From positions 1 to 53,134 of the forward strand of contig JAWKHI010000047.1 of NCBI GenBank assembly GCA_041394885.1: a stretch of DNA of 53,134 nucleotides, given 5' to 3'. The first letter of the stretch is position 1, and the number at the start of each line of letters is the position of its first letter. The translations under genes and the position numbers were made by a program. Shown here piece by piece: positions 25,236-33,912 of this stretch. Below the pieces are notes generated by a model, which had not been told where the DNA came from, made no database searches, and saw nothing but the letters and a program-made list of their open reading frames with translations. Source of the stretch: DSOI01 sp041394885 (GTDB taxonomy: Bacteria; Acidobacteriota; Terriglobia; Bryobacterales; Bryobacteraceae).

Positions 25236-25967
25236 ATGAAAGCCCCTATCGACGCGCTGGAAGAGCAGCTCGGATACCGGTTCAAGAACCGGGATCTGGT
25301 TACTCGCGCGCTCACGCATAAGTCACGGGCGTTCGAAACCGGGCCTCAGCAGCCCGATCGCCTCGCCGACAATGAGCAGTTCGAATTCCTCGGCGATTCG
25401 ATCCTCGGGTTTGTCGTGAGTGAACTGCTCGTCACGCGGCATCCGGCGTTTCCGGAAGGACGTTTGTCCAAACTGAAGGCGTTTCTTGTCAGCTCGAATC
25501 ACCTGCACGGCGTGGCAACACGGCTGGACCTGGGACAGTACTTGTTCCTGGGCCGCGGCGAGGAACTGAGCGGCGGGCGCGGGAAACGAGCTCTGCTCGC
25601 CAATGCCGTGGAGGCTCTCATCGCGGCGCTCTACATGGATGGCGGCTTCGAAATCGCGCGGCGCTTCGTTGTCGATCACGTGGTGGGTGAATTCGATGAA
25701 GAGGCCGGTGAGGACGAATCGCTGGTGGTGGACTACAAGAGCGCTCTCCAGGAAGCCGCCACGGCGCTTGGGCTGGCCACTCCGCGCTACGTCATCGCCA
25801 AGGAGAGCGGCCCCGAGCACAAGAAGATGTTCACCGTGGAGGCTCGCATCGGCCAGTTGTACGCCGAACGCGCCGAAGGAACGTCGAAGAAGGCCGCCGG
25901 CCAGCGCGCCGCCGAACTGGTGCTCGAAAAGCTGAACAGTCAGTTGGGTTCCGGCGAACCCAACTGA
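25236..25967 (+). CDS. rnc: Ribonuclease III
   Basis: A 243-residue endoribonuclease that cuts double-stranded RNA, including rRNA precursors. The catalytic domain (1-155) carries NEQFEFLGDSILG (46-58), with the active-site Asp54, and LANAVEALIAALYMDGG, with Glu126. The dsRNA-binding domain (about 165-235) has DYKSALQEAATALG and GTSKKAAGQRAAELVLEKL. In E. coli the second metal-binding site includes an Asp (D114) three residues before the catalytic Glu. Here the residue is Asn123. The gene starts 39 bases after the TPR gene, and CCAGG before the ATG is a poor ribosome-binding site. Confidence 0.95.
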   Translation: MKAPIDALEEQLGYRFKNRDLVTRALTHKSRAFETGPQQPDRLADNEQFEFLGDSILGFVVSELLVTRHPAFPEGRLSKLKAFLVSSNHLHGVATRLDLGQYLFLGRGEELSGGRGKRALLANAVEALIAALYMDGGFEIARRFVVDHVVGEFDEEAGEDESLVVDYKSALQEAATALGLATPRYVIAKESGPEHKKMFTVEARIGQLYAERAEGTSKKAAGQRAAELVLEKLNSQLGSGEPN

Positions 25968-25984
25968 CCGATTCCGTCACGCTT

Positions 25985-26569
25985 CTATTTTCCGAACTGG
26001 TAAAAGATCCCCACGCCCAGCCGCACGTAGGTCTGGTCTCCGGCGAAGATCATGATTTCCGGCCGGAAGCCCCAGTTATCCGCCATGTAGTAGCGGACAC
26101 CGCCACCGAGGTTGAAATAGAGGCTGTTGGCCGATGCACTGCCGCTCAGGTTCAGCCCCTCGCCGGAGGTCCGGAAGCTGCCCGAACTGTGCAGGATGCC
26201 GAGGCCGGCGGCGGCGTACGGCGTCATCTTGCCGGATTGCTTGAATTGGTAGTGGATCCCGCCGTTGAGGTTGAAGGCGCGGCTGCTGCTGGATGCGGTG
26301 GTTCCGGCGAAGGTGGACTTCGCGCCTCCCAGCGGAATGAAGGACAACTCGCCGTAGGCGGCGATCTTGTCGGTGAGGCCGGAAGCGATCTGTCCGCCGA
26401 GGCTGGCGCGCGTGCCGATGCCGGAAACAATACCGGCCACCGCGCCTCCTTCCGTTTGTCCTTGCTCCAGTCCTGCCGCGGCGAGAGGCGGGATGACTGT
26501 AAGCGCTCCCAACGCCAGCAAAGAGGCGGAACCTGCGCGCCGCAACCTATGTCGAACGATTCGAGTCAT
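25985..26569 (-). CDS. Outer-membrane beta-barrel protein (OmpA/OmpX-like fold)
   Basis: A 194-residue small barrel with signal peptide (about 1-32, ending PPLAAAG). Amphipathic strands follow, such as GGIHYQFKQ, MTPYAAAGLGI, SLYFNLGGGVRYYM and FRPEIMIF, ending GIFYQFGK. The pattern and length fit the OMP_b-brl family of eight-strand barrels. The function is unknown. The leader contains an exceptionally long imperfect hairpin that takes up the Shine-Dalgarno sequence (AAGGA), so translation is probably controlled. It converges on rnc with a 17-base gap. Confidence 0.85.
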   Translation of the reverse strand: MTRIVRHRLRRAGSASLLALGALTVIPPLAAAGLEQGQTEGGAVAGIVSGIGTRASLGGQIASGLTDKIAAYGELSFIPLGGAKSTFAGTTASSSSRAFNLNGGIHYQFKQSGKMTPYAAAGLGILHSSGSFRTSGEGLNLSGSASANSLYFNLGGGVRYYMADNWGFRPEIMIFAGDQTYVRLGVGIFYQFGK

Positions 26570-26570
26570 T

Positions 26571-26658
26571 GAATTTTCCTTTCTTGCGAGTCCGAGGGCC
26601 CGCCGTCCGCTCGCGTCCGGCGATGTCCTCGCCGTGATAGCGGACTCGAAAGGGAAAT
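26571..26658 (-). promoter_or_regulatory. Long leader hairpin that masks the ribosome-binding site of the barrel gene
   Basis: On the minus strand AUUUCCCUUUCGAGUCCG (26658-26641) pairs with the 3' arm CGGACUCG (26594-26587) followed by GAAAGGAAAAU (26583-26573). This gives about 17 base pairs with one mismatch and a 4-base bulge. The loop contains its own GGCGA/UCGCC hairpin. The 3' arm includes the AAGGA ribosome-binding site, five to eight bases before the ATG at 26569. The folded form would block translation. An RNA thermometer, a small-RNA target or simple attenuation are all possible. Confidence 0.5.
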
Positions 26659-26711
26659 CTGTTCAAAATTACCGGATTGCCTGATCCGCGGCGTGCCGCC
26701 CCGCGCAAAGC

Positions 26712-27263
26712 CTACCTGCGCTGGCCGCGCAACCTTCGGAGACGCCGGACCTGGTGCAAGTGATGACGAAAATGGAGATGCAGAAACAGCAGCGCTCCGC
26801 TCGGAGTGGTCCAGCCGCCCACTGGGTGGCGGAACACCCCTTGCTTCCGTTCGGCGGCGGAGAGCCCTTGCAGGAACCCGGCCAGCGCTCTACGATCGTC
26901 AGCCCAGGTGCGGCGCAGCGAGGGCAGGTCGGGTGAGGTTTCCAACGGCAGAATCTGCCGTGCGGAGCCTGGAACTTTCACTCGAATGGGCGAAACCATG
27001 ATCGCCAGAATGAAGGCGCCGCGACAGCGGTCCTTCCATGTGACATCGCGCCGTTCGCCCAAGTGGCTTCGCATCGCGGCCAGCACAGCGCGCTCGGCGA
27101 GTATGAGGTGGTCGATCACGGCGAGGGCGGACCAGGAATCCTCGGATGGGCGGAACCGGAGTTCTCCGGGCGTCCATTCGGCCAGCTCGTTCAGAAGCTG
27201 CTCCGTTCTTTCTCCAAACCGCGAAGGCTGCGAACCAGACGTTCCCGCCGGAACCACTCCCAT
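26712..27263 (-). CDS. DinB-family metal-dependent protein
   Basis: A 183-residue four-helix-bundle protein of the DinB/YfiT superfamily. Metal ligands are suggested by His in SALAVIDHLIL and the His cluster in LHLHFRHHLHQVRRLRR near the C-terminus. These proteins act as thiol-dependent transferases or have unknown activity. It starts 36 bases after the SDR gene on the same strand, so TetR, SDR and DinB likely form one operon. The first about 18 residues are weakly conserved-looking and the true start might be slightly downstream. No specific substrate can be assigned. Confidence 0.78.
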   Translation of the reverse strand: MGVVPAGTSGSQPSRFGERTEQLLNELAEWTPGELRFRPSEDSWSALAVIDHLILAERAVLAAMRSHLGERRDVTWKDRCRGAFILAIMVSPIRVKVPGSARQILPLETSPDLPSLRRTWADDRRALAGFLQGLSAAERKQGVFRHPVGGWTTPSGALLFLHLHFRHHLHQVRRLRRLRGQRR

Positions 27264-27299
27264 GGTGGCGCCAGCCTGAACGCCGCGGATCCGGAGGTT

Positions 27300-28100
27300 C
27301 TAGGCATTCTGGTGCTTCGTCATTCCCCGCATCACCTGGCTCATGACGCGCGTTCGCGCCACACGCGGCAACATGGCGAGTGAATAGGTGAGCAGTTTCG
27401 ACAAGCTGCCGGGCACGACGGTGCCGCGCCCTCCAAGAGCCGATAGCGACGCTTTCGCCACCGCCTGCGGCGTCTCCGCTCCGCCCATCCGCATATTCGC
27501 CCGGGCCGCGAAACCGCTGTGGACCGGGCCGGGCGCCGATGCCAGCACGTCCACTCCCGAGCCCTCCAGTTCGGTGCGCATCCCTTCGGCGAGCGACTGT
27601 ATGTAGGCCTTGGTGGCGGCATAGTGGGCCGCGAACGGAGTGCCTTGCCAACCCACCAGAGACGACATCAGAACGATACCGCCACGTCCGCGGGCGGCGA
27701 ATCGCCGTCCGAAGTGAACACTCAACGCCATTGCGCTATAGCAATTCACGGCGAGCATCTCGTCCTCTTCTTCGAGGTTTGCGCGCAGAATCGGACCGGA
27801 GGTTCCGAAACCGGCGGCGGCAGTGAGTAGACCGGCGTCGAGGGTCCCGGTGGCTTCCAGCACCGCTTCCACTCCGGACTTCTTCGACAGATCGCTCGGG
27901 ATTACCATGGTCCGTACCCTGTAACCCGTTTCGATCTCCGCCGCCAAGCTCCGGAGCCGATCCTCGCGCCGCGCCACCAGCGCGACGTGAAGACCCGCCT
28001 GCGCCGCCTCGACTGCGAACGCCCGCCCGATCCCATCGGAGGCGCCGGTCACCACCGCCCAGGGTCCATAGCGTTGCCGCAGACGCGTGGATGGTTTCAT
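27300..28100 (-). CDS. Short-chain dehydrogenase/reductase
   Basis: A 266-residue classical SDR that oxidises or reduces an alcohol/carbonyl with NAD(P). The nucleotide motif TGASDGIG (18-25) and the catalytic Y-A-A-T-K (YxxxK) with the upstream Ser in SSLVGWQG are visible. The C-terminal part has basic helices (RVARTRVMSQVMRGM). I set the start at ATG 28100 because it overlaps the TetR stop by four bases (ATGA); a start at 28133 would reach further into the TetR gene. It is probably controlled by the adjacent TetR protein, and the substrate is the likely inducer. Confidence 0.88.
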   Translation of the reverse strand: MKPSTRLRQRYGPWAVVTGASDGIGRAFAVEAAQAGLHVALVARREDRLRSLAAEIETGYRVRTMVIPSDLSKKSGVEAVLEATGTLDAGLLTAAAGFGTSGPILRANLEEEDEMLAVNCYSAMALSVHFGRRFAARGRGGIVLMSSLVGWQGTPFAAHYAATKAYIQSLAEGMRTELEGSGVDVLASAPGPVHSGFAARANMRMGGAETPQAVAKASLSALGGRGTVVPGSLSKLLTYSLAMLPRVARTRVMSQVMRGMTKHQNA

Positions 28101-28705
28101 GATTTGCCGGAGACCTCGCTGGTTTGAGCGCAAAACGATGCCGTGAAGAACTGGCGCGCTCCCTCGAGAATCCGCTTGCTCCTTGCCGGATCCACCTGGG
28201 CGCGAGCCGCCATCAGACAGCCCGCCATCGAGGGAAACAGGACGTCAAAAGCCGCGCGCTGTTCGCTTACGCTGTTGCCCGGCAGTAGAGATTGCAACTG
28301 ATTCCGGTACTCATCCAGGGCCCGGGCGATAGGCCCGCGGCGCCGCTTGGGATATCGCGCGAGTTCCGTACCGAGCGCCGCGAACAGGCAGCCCGATTGT
28401 GGGTTCGCCATGTGTTGTTCGCTCAGATAGAACGCGATCACTCGCGCCAGCGCCTCATGACGCGGGAGGCCCGCGGTGAGATGCAAGAGCTGCCCGGAGA
28501 CCTGACCGAGCGCCTCGGCCGCGGCCTCGACCAGTAACGCGTCCTTGCCTTTGAAGTGCCGGTAGAAGCCGCCGTGGGTCAAGCCCTCGGCCTTCATGAT
28601 GTCGGCGACGCTGGTGGCGTCCACACCCAGGCGGCGAAACTCACGTGCCGCGGCCTGGACGATCCGGACCCGGGTCTGTGCGCGGTGCCCTTCGCTGTAT
28701 CGCAT
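28097..28705 (-). CDS. TetR-family transcriptional regulator
   Basis: A 202-residue repressor-type regulator. The N-terminal helix-turn-helix is at about 26-58 (TSVADIMKAEGLTHGGFYRHFKGKDALL) and a ligand-binding helical domain follows. The stop overlaps the SDR start, so regulator and target are one unit. An inverted repeat, TTAGAT-10 bp-ATCTAA, overlaps a perfect TATAAT -10 hexamer eight bases before the ATG, the expected position for an autoregulatory operator. The TATAAT-to-ATG distance also implies a leaderless mRNA. The ligand is unknown. Confidence 0.9.
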   Translation of the reverse strand: MRYSEGHRAQTRVRIVQAAAREFRRLGVDATSVADIMKAEGLTHGGFYRHFKGKDALLVEAAAEALGQVSGQLLHLTAGLPRHEALARVIAFYLSEQHMANPQSGCLFAALGTELARYPKRRRGPIARALDEYRNQLQSLLPGNSVSEQRAAFDVLFPSMAGCLMAARAQVDPARSKRILEGARQFFTASFCAQTSEVSGKS

Positions 28706-28709
28706 CTCT

Positions 28710-28731
28710 TTAGATTATACTCATCATCTAA
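28710..28731 (-). promoter_or_regulatory. tetR -10 element inside a candidate operator
   Basis: TTAGAT (28710-28715) and ATCTAA (28726-28731) are perfect inverted arms 10 bases apart. The minus-strand -10 hexamer TATAAT (28719-28714) lies between and over them, eight bases before the ATG. A TetR dimer bound here would exclude RNA polymerase. Confidence 0.5.
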
Positions 28732-28816
28732 TGAAGGCGCAACCCGCCGCTGAACTCAGCTTGCATGGTTCCTGATCGGATGGTCGCCGCAAGGGCGAGA
28801 AGCGATATCCGGTCCG

Positions 28817-29623
28817 CTACACCGGAGGCTTCAGAGGCTCCACCGTGGATCCGCCCAACCCCGCATAGGCGTCCTTCACCTTCACCACCTTATTCCCATT
28901 AAACGTGACGAAAGTGATCTTGCCGGGCGCTTCCCCGTAGATCCAGTCCTCCAACTCGACTCCGTCCTTGGTTTCCCGCATCTTGTGGCGCGGCTTGCCG
29001 ATCGCCAGCAGTACCTGGTCCCGATCCATCCCCTCCACCGCGCGGTTTTCCTTGATCGCCGCCTGAATCGGGGCCGGCAGCGAGTCGAGATAGTTCTCCG
29101 TCGCCGAATGCTTGTCGAAGTCCAGCAACGGCTTCAGCATTTTCTTGAATTCCTTGATCTCGAGCGGCGGAACCTCGTCTTCGAACTCGAGCGCGATGAT
29201 GGTTCCCGCCGTCGGCATGCTGCCTTGCGAAACCGGCGACGTTCGGCTGCCCATGCCCACCTGGACCCGTTCATACCATTTCGGGCCGGTACGGTAGCCG
29301 CCGTTGATCTCGAGCTCGATATTGTCCTTATGAAGGGTCACCTTGGTGATTTGGACCAGATCGCCCACCCGCGCGGCCGGCCCGAACTCTCGCCCCGCTT
29401 CGCTCCACTTCGCCTTGTCCCAAGTGCCGGTGCTCAGATACGGGAGGGGCTTCTTCGAGCGGGGAATGGCCAGCTTCACCGTGGCGTACTCGGCCGTAAG
29501 TCCGCGAATGATCTCGATCCGGTCCTCGTCGGTGAGTTTGCGGGCGGCCGATAGCGGGTTGGAGCCCAGCAGCAAGGCGGTGATTCCGGCCGCCAGGGCG
29601 TACTGCACAGAGCGATGGTTCAT
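28817..29623 (-). CDS. Secreted protein with BamE/SmpA-like C-terminal domain
   Basis: A 268-residue exported protein with signal peptide MNHRSVQYALAAGITALLLGSNPLSAA. The middle region is beta-rich and unnamed (VGDLVQITKVTLHKDNIELEI). The C-terminal part (about 205-255) has the BamE/SmpA-OmlA pattern, GMDRDQVLLAIGKPRHKMRE, an acidic tryptophan strand (ELEDWIYG) and a final FVTFNGNKVVKV. It is not a lipoprotein by signal. BamE-like domains elsewhere help outer-membrane assembly. Start choice: ATG 29623 has GAGGAGG seven bases upstream and overlaps the stop of the CPBP protease gene by four bases. A longer reading from 29878 would run antiparallel to nothing sensible. Confidence 0.75.
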   Translation of the reverse strand: MNHRSVQYALAAGITALLLGSNPLSAARKLTDEDRIEIIRGLTAEYATVKLAIPRSKKPLPYLSTGTWDKAKWSEAGREFGPAARVGDLVQITKVTLHKDNIELEINGGYRTGPKWYERVQVGMGSRTSPVSQGSMPTAGTIIALEFEDEVPPLEIKEFKKMLKPLLDFDKHSATENYLDSLPAPIQAAIKENRAVEGMDRDQVLLAIGKPRHKMRETKDGVELEDWIYGEAPGKITFVTFNGNKVVKVKDAYAGLGGSTVEPLKPPV

Positions 29624-30462
29624 ACTGCCTCCTCGCGCGGGCCAAGAAGCGCCAGATGCTGCCGGCGGATCGGCGCCTTGATCAGAAACGCCACCAGCGC
29701 GGCCAGCACAATCGTGCAGAGCAGCCCTCCCTCCGGCCCATACTCGCCGCCGGACCACAGGTCCGAGAGGAACCACTCGAGCTCCACGCCCGTCACCCTC
29801 ATTGTAAACCCGCTCAGATTCACTCCCAACATCGGCATCACCCAGTTCCACCCGAAGTGCAAGCCGATCGGGAGCCACAGGTCGCCGCTCCGCAACACGG
29901 CCGCGCCCAGCAGCACACCCCAGGCGAACGTGTTCACCAGCCCGATCCAGGAAACGTTCTGGTTACCGGCGTGCGCGGCCGCAAAAAGGACGCTCATCGG
30001 CAACAGCGTCGCCGCGGGGCCGAACGCCGGCACCAGCACCTGGAATCCGTATCCGCGAAACAGCATCTCCTCGCCGATGGCGCCGAACAGGAGCACTAGC
30101 GAAACGAATACGAATGAACCCACGCCCGCCGCTGAATCGTCCGCTGCTTTCCACCGCGCCGCTCCGGCCAACAGGGGCACGCCCAGCACCAGCAACGCCG
30201 CTCCGGCCCCGCCAGCCAGCCCGTACAGAAGGTTCGCCGCCGAGGCCTGATTCCAGTGGAGGCCGATGTCGGGCAGCCGGCCCGCTTCGTAGATCCGCAG
30301 CGCAAGCATGTTGGCGATGGCCGCGCCGCCAAAGGCGCCGAATACGGAAGCGATCAGCAACCCGGTGAGCGGATGCAGCACGCGCGCAAGCACCTGGAGC
30401 GTCACAAAGCCGAGTGTGAGAAAGACGACCAGCCGGAGGGCCGCGGTTCGCCGCGAGGTCAT
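29620..30462 (-). CDS. CPBP-family intramembrane metalloprotease (CAAX-protease-like)
   Basis: A 280-residue polytopic membrane protein of the ABI/CPBP family (Rce1-like). Catalytic motifs are E-E-M-L-F-R-G, then S-V-L-F-A-A-A-H and later L-H-F-G-W-N, which supply the Glu and His residues that bind the zinc or activate water. Several hydrophobic helices surround them. The start at ATG 30462 has GGAG only a few bases upstream and a TACTAT hexamer six bases before it. An alternative start at 30507 would overlap the divergent DUF3604 gene. It is coupled to the BamE-like gene by a 4-base overlap. The substrate is unknown. Family roles include prenyl-protein processing and bacteriocin immunity. 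Confidence 0.88.
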   Translation of the reverse strand: MTSRRTAALRLVVFLTLGFVTLQVLARVLHPLTGLLIASVFGAFGGAAIANMLALRIYEAGRLPDIGLHWNQASAANLLYGLAGGAGAALLVLGVPLLAGAARWKAADDSAAGVGSFVFVSLVLLFGAIGEEMLFRGYGFQVLVPAFGPAATLLPMSVLFAAAHAGNQNVSWIGLVNTFAWGVLLGAAVLRSGDLWLPIGLHFGWNWVMPMLGVNLSGFTMRVTGVELEWFLSDLWSGGEYGPEGGLLCTIVLAALVAFLIKAPIRRQHLALLGPREEAV

Positions 30463-30494
30463 GCTCCGATAGTAGCGCGTGAGAGAATCTTGAC

Positions 30495-32779
30495 ATGCGC
30501 ACAGCACTCGTTGGCCCTGCCGCGCTCGCCGCGATCCTGATTCCCTGCGTTGTTGCCCAACGTCCGGACTCCGGTCCCGGGCCGCGGCCCAATCCCGCGC
30601 GCGAGGCCGCCCTGCTCGAGATCATGCCCGTCACTACTGGCGTCCGCGAAGACGATCATCCCGCCGCCGCCTCCCACGAGGGCGTCATCTGGACCGTTTG
30701 GGTCTCCTACCACGAAAGCGAGCACTCCTCACTCCTGTTCGCTCGCCGCTTCGCCGCAGGCCAGTGGGGCGCGCCGGAGCAAGTCACGGTAGCCAACGGC
30801 GACTATCACAAACCGGCCATCGCCATCGATGCCGGCGGCGAACCACGCGTGGTGTGGCCCGCGCAGGTGAGCGGCAATTGGGACCTCTACACTTCACGCC
30901 GCACCGCCTCCGGCTGGAGCGCGCCCGAGCGCATTACGACGGACCCCGGGCCGGACCTGGCGCCCCAAATGGCCTCCGCCGGCAATCGCACCATGCTCGT
31001 GTGGCAATCGCTCCGCGGCGCCTCGAGCGACGTCTTCTATCGGACCCTGGAGGGTGGCAACTGGAGCGCTGAGGCCCGCGTGACCGAAAGCGCCGCCAAT
31101 GACTGGGAGCCCGTGGTGGCCGCCACCGCCGACGGCGCGTTTCACGTCGCCTGGGATAGCTACCGCTCCGGCTACGACGTGCTGATGCGAACCTGGCGCA
31201 ACGGACGATGGGGCGCGGAAACCGCCGTCGCCGCCACACCCAAGCTGGAGAATCACGCCTCGCTCACCGCCGACGCGCAAGGCCGCGTGTGGATCGCGTG
31301 GGAAGTGGGCCGCGAGAACTGGGCCGCGGATTCGGCCAACGACGGTCTCCGCCCTTCGCGCTCCATCGGGCTGGCGTGCTGGATGAACGGCAAACTACAC
31401 CGGGTGCAAGGCGGCGATTTTCAGCGCAAGGATGCACAGTCCCCGGTGGCGGCGGTGGGCGGCGACGGTGTGTTGCGGCTGTTCTTCCGCGAGTCCATGA
31501 ACAAGAACTGGCTCCGCGCCGGATCCACTGCCTGGACCGGATCCGGATGGGCCGAGCCCGATTTCGTCGAATATACCGAAGGCCGTATCGATCAACGCAT
31601 CGTCACCGCCGGCGCGCCCGGGAATCGTGTGCTGATGATCGTGCCCGCCGGATCCACGCACAACACACTGTATGCGAAGCTCTACGGCCCCGGCGCCGCG
31701 GCGCCGATTCCCCTCACGCCGCTCGAGCCTGCTCCGCTCAATCCGGCCGCCGCCCGGCCAGCGGCCCATACCTTCCGCGGCCACACCGTCGTATGGGGTG
31801 ACCTTCATCGCCACACCGACATTTCCGAGGACGGCGGCATCATCGACGGATCCCTCATGGATGCGATGCGGTACGCCATCGACGCCGCCGGGCTGGACTT
31901 CCTCGGCATCACCGATCACACCCGCTACCTCCCGCGCCGCTACAACCTCTACCGGATCCAGCAGATCAGCGATCTTCTCTACCGGCCTGGACTGTTCACT
32001 CCCATGCATGCCTACGAGCGGAGCCAGTTCACGCCCTGGGGCCATCGCAACGTCGTCTATATGGATCGCCGCCATATCCCCGTCCCCGCCGCCTACGATA
32101 TCGGCGACCAGGGTGTCAGCCCCTGGGGTCTGTTCGAAGCCCTCCGCGGCCAGCAGGCCATGTCGATCCCGCACACGTCGGCGTGGGGTAACAAGCAAGT
32201 CAGTTGGGATTACTACGATCCGCAAGTGGAGCGGTTAGTCGAAATCTACCAGGGCCTGCGCAGCACCTATGAGTACAACGGCGCGCCGGATCCGGCCGAT
32301 CGCCAGGTGTATGAGAAGGATTCCAAGAACTTCGTCTGGGACGCGCTCACGCGCGGCAGGAAGCTGGGCTTCATTGCGTCGTCGGACCATCGCTCCACCC
32401 ATATGTCGTTCGCCGCCGTGTACACCAGGCTCCCGATCGTACGTCGATCTTCGAAGGTCTCACCGCACGCCGCACCTATGCGGCCACCGATAAGATTCTG
32501 GTCGATTTTGCGATCGGAAACGCGCTGATGGGCGAAGAAACCACCGTCGACGGGCCTCCCGAGATCGAGGTTGCCGTCACGGGCACCGCGGACTTGGCCC
32601 GCATCGATGTCGTTCGCGACGGAGCATTCGCCTATACCACCGAACCCAAGGCGAGATCCGCCAAGTTCCGATTCCGCGATACGAAGCCGGTAACCGCGGA
32701 AAGTTACTACTACGTGCGAGTGATCCAGACGGATAAGAACATGGCTTGGGCCAGCCCGATCTGGGTGAAGAGCCGGTAA
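30495..32779 (+). pseudogene. DUF3604 (PHP-like) exported protein, frameshifted
   Basis: An exported protein (signal peptide MRTALVGPAALAAILIPCVVAQ) with an N-terminal beta-propeller-like exo-sialidase-type repeat region (about 40-400). It is followed by a DUF3604 domain: VVWGDLHRHTDISEDGG, LDFLGITDHTRY, SDHRSTH. This is a PHP-type metal site with several His residues. The reading frame breaks at about 32425. Frame one ends at 32528 with a spurious Arg-rich tail. The true C-terminus (QAPDRTSIFEGLTARRTYAA and on to SPIWVKSR, ending 32779) is one frame over, reached if one C is restored in ACCAGG. A single-base deletion in a C-run, or a sequencing error, explains it. DUF3604 proteins have no agreed substrate. 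Confidence 0.8.
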
Positions 32780-32790
32780 GTTACAACAGA

Positions 32791-33900
32791 ATGGCGCCCG
32801 ACTGGTCACGGATCCGTCAACAGTTCCCGGCCCTCGCCCACTGGACCTACCTCAATACCGCCACCTACGGCCAGACTCCGCTCGCCGCCGCCGCCGCCAT
32901 CGAGCAACACTTGCGCCATCGCGACGAACTGGCCTGCTCGGACTTCCTTTCCTGGTTCGACGACGCGGACGGGATTCGCCGGGACATCGGCCGCCTGATC
33001 GGATGCCAAGGCGATGACGTCGCCTTTCTCGCCACCGCCTCACAAGCCTTGTCGCTGCTGATCGGCGGCATCGAATGGGCGCCCGGTGACCGTGTGATCA
33101 CGCTCGAGCATGAGTTTCCCAACAATCTCTACTACCCGGCTATGCTCGCCGATCGCGGCGTCGAGTTCGTCGAAACCGCCTGGGATCGGCTGTTTGACGA
33201 AATCGACGAGCGCACTCGGCTGGTGGCGGTGAGTTCGGTCAGCTACGTCACTGGATTCCGCCCCGATTGCGAAGCTTTGGCTCGCCGTCTGCAAGGGACA
33301 CGCGCGCTGCTCTACATCGATGGCACGCAAAGCGTCGGCGCGCTTCGTATGGACGTGGGCGTGCTTCGCCCCGCCATGATGGCCGTCGACGCGTACAAGT
33401 GGATGCTCACGCCCAACGGCGCCGGCTTCGTCTACGTCGATCCGGTGGTGCGCGAATGGCTGAAGCCGAACGTGATCGGATGGCGCAGCCACTTCGACTG
33501 GCGCGCGGTGGACCGGCTTCATCACGGCGCGCCAGAGTTCGCTTCCGCCGCCGAACGGTACGAAGGCGGCATGCTTCCTTTTCCAGCCTTGTATGCCTTG
33601 GGCGCGGTAGTGCGGATGATGCTCGATCTCGGTCCGGAGCGAATCGAGCAGCGCGTGCTCGGCTTGGCGGGTGGCTGCCGGGCGATGCTCGAATCTCTCG
33701 GTGCGCGGACCGCGGCCGGACCCTCGCCGGTGATCTCAGGAAAGTGGGAAGGGCGCGATGCTTCCGCGTTGGCCCGTTCGCTCCGCGAGGAAAAAGTGCT
33801 GGCTTCGGCACGGCACGGCTATCTCCGCGTGTCCACCCACTTCTATAACGACGAAGAGGATCTGGCGGTGCTCGAGACTCTGCTGCGCCGGATCCTCTAG
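32791..33900 (+). CDS. Aminotransferase class V-fold PLP enzyme
   Basis: A 369-residue cysteine-desulfurase/isopenicillin-epimerase-like PLP enzyme. The internal aldimine Lys203 lies in VDAYKWMLTPNG, with Asp177 in LLYIDGTQ. Other conserved stretches are YLNTATYG (start), HEFPNN and RVSTHFYNDEEDL (end). Fold type I aminotransferase V enzymes act on cysteine, kynurenine, serine and related amino acids, and no specific reaction is claimed. I used ATG 32791 because it opens on the conserved N-terminus. A longer in-frame ATG at 32746 lies inside the DUF3604 gene. It lies 12 bases after that gene. Confidence 0.85.
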   Translation: MAPDWSRIRQQFPALAHWTYLNTATYGQTPLAAAAAIEQHLRHRDELACSDFLSWFDDADGIRRDIGRLIGCQGDDVAFLATASQALSLLIGGIEWAPGDRVITLEHEFPNNLYYPAMLADRGVEFVETAWDRLFDEIDERTRLVAVSSVSYVTGFRPDCEALARRLQGTRALLYIDGTQSVGALRMDVGVLRPAMMAVDAYKWMLTPNGAGFVYVDPVVREWLKPNVIGWRSHFDWRAVDRLHHGAPEFASAAERYEGGMLPFPALYALGAVVRMMLDLGPERIEQRVLGLAGGCRAMLESLGARTAAGPSPVISGKWEGRDASALARSLREEKVLASARHGYLRVSTHFYNDEEDLAVLETLLRRIL

Positions 33901-33912
33901 ATTCTTCCTTCC

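Noticed and set aside
32421..32430. Programmed frameshifting in the DUF3604 gene
   Set aside because: There is no slippery heptamer of the usual type or following pseudoknot. A lost C is simpler.
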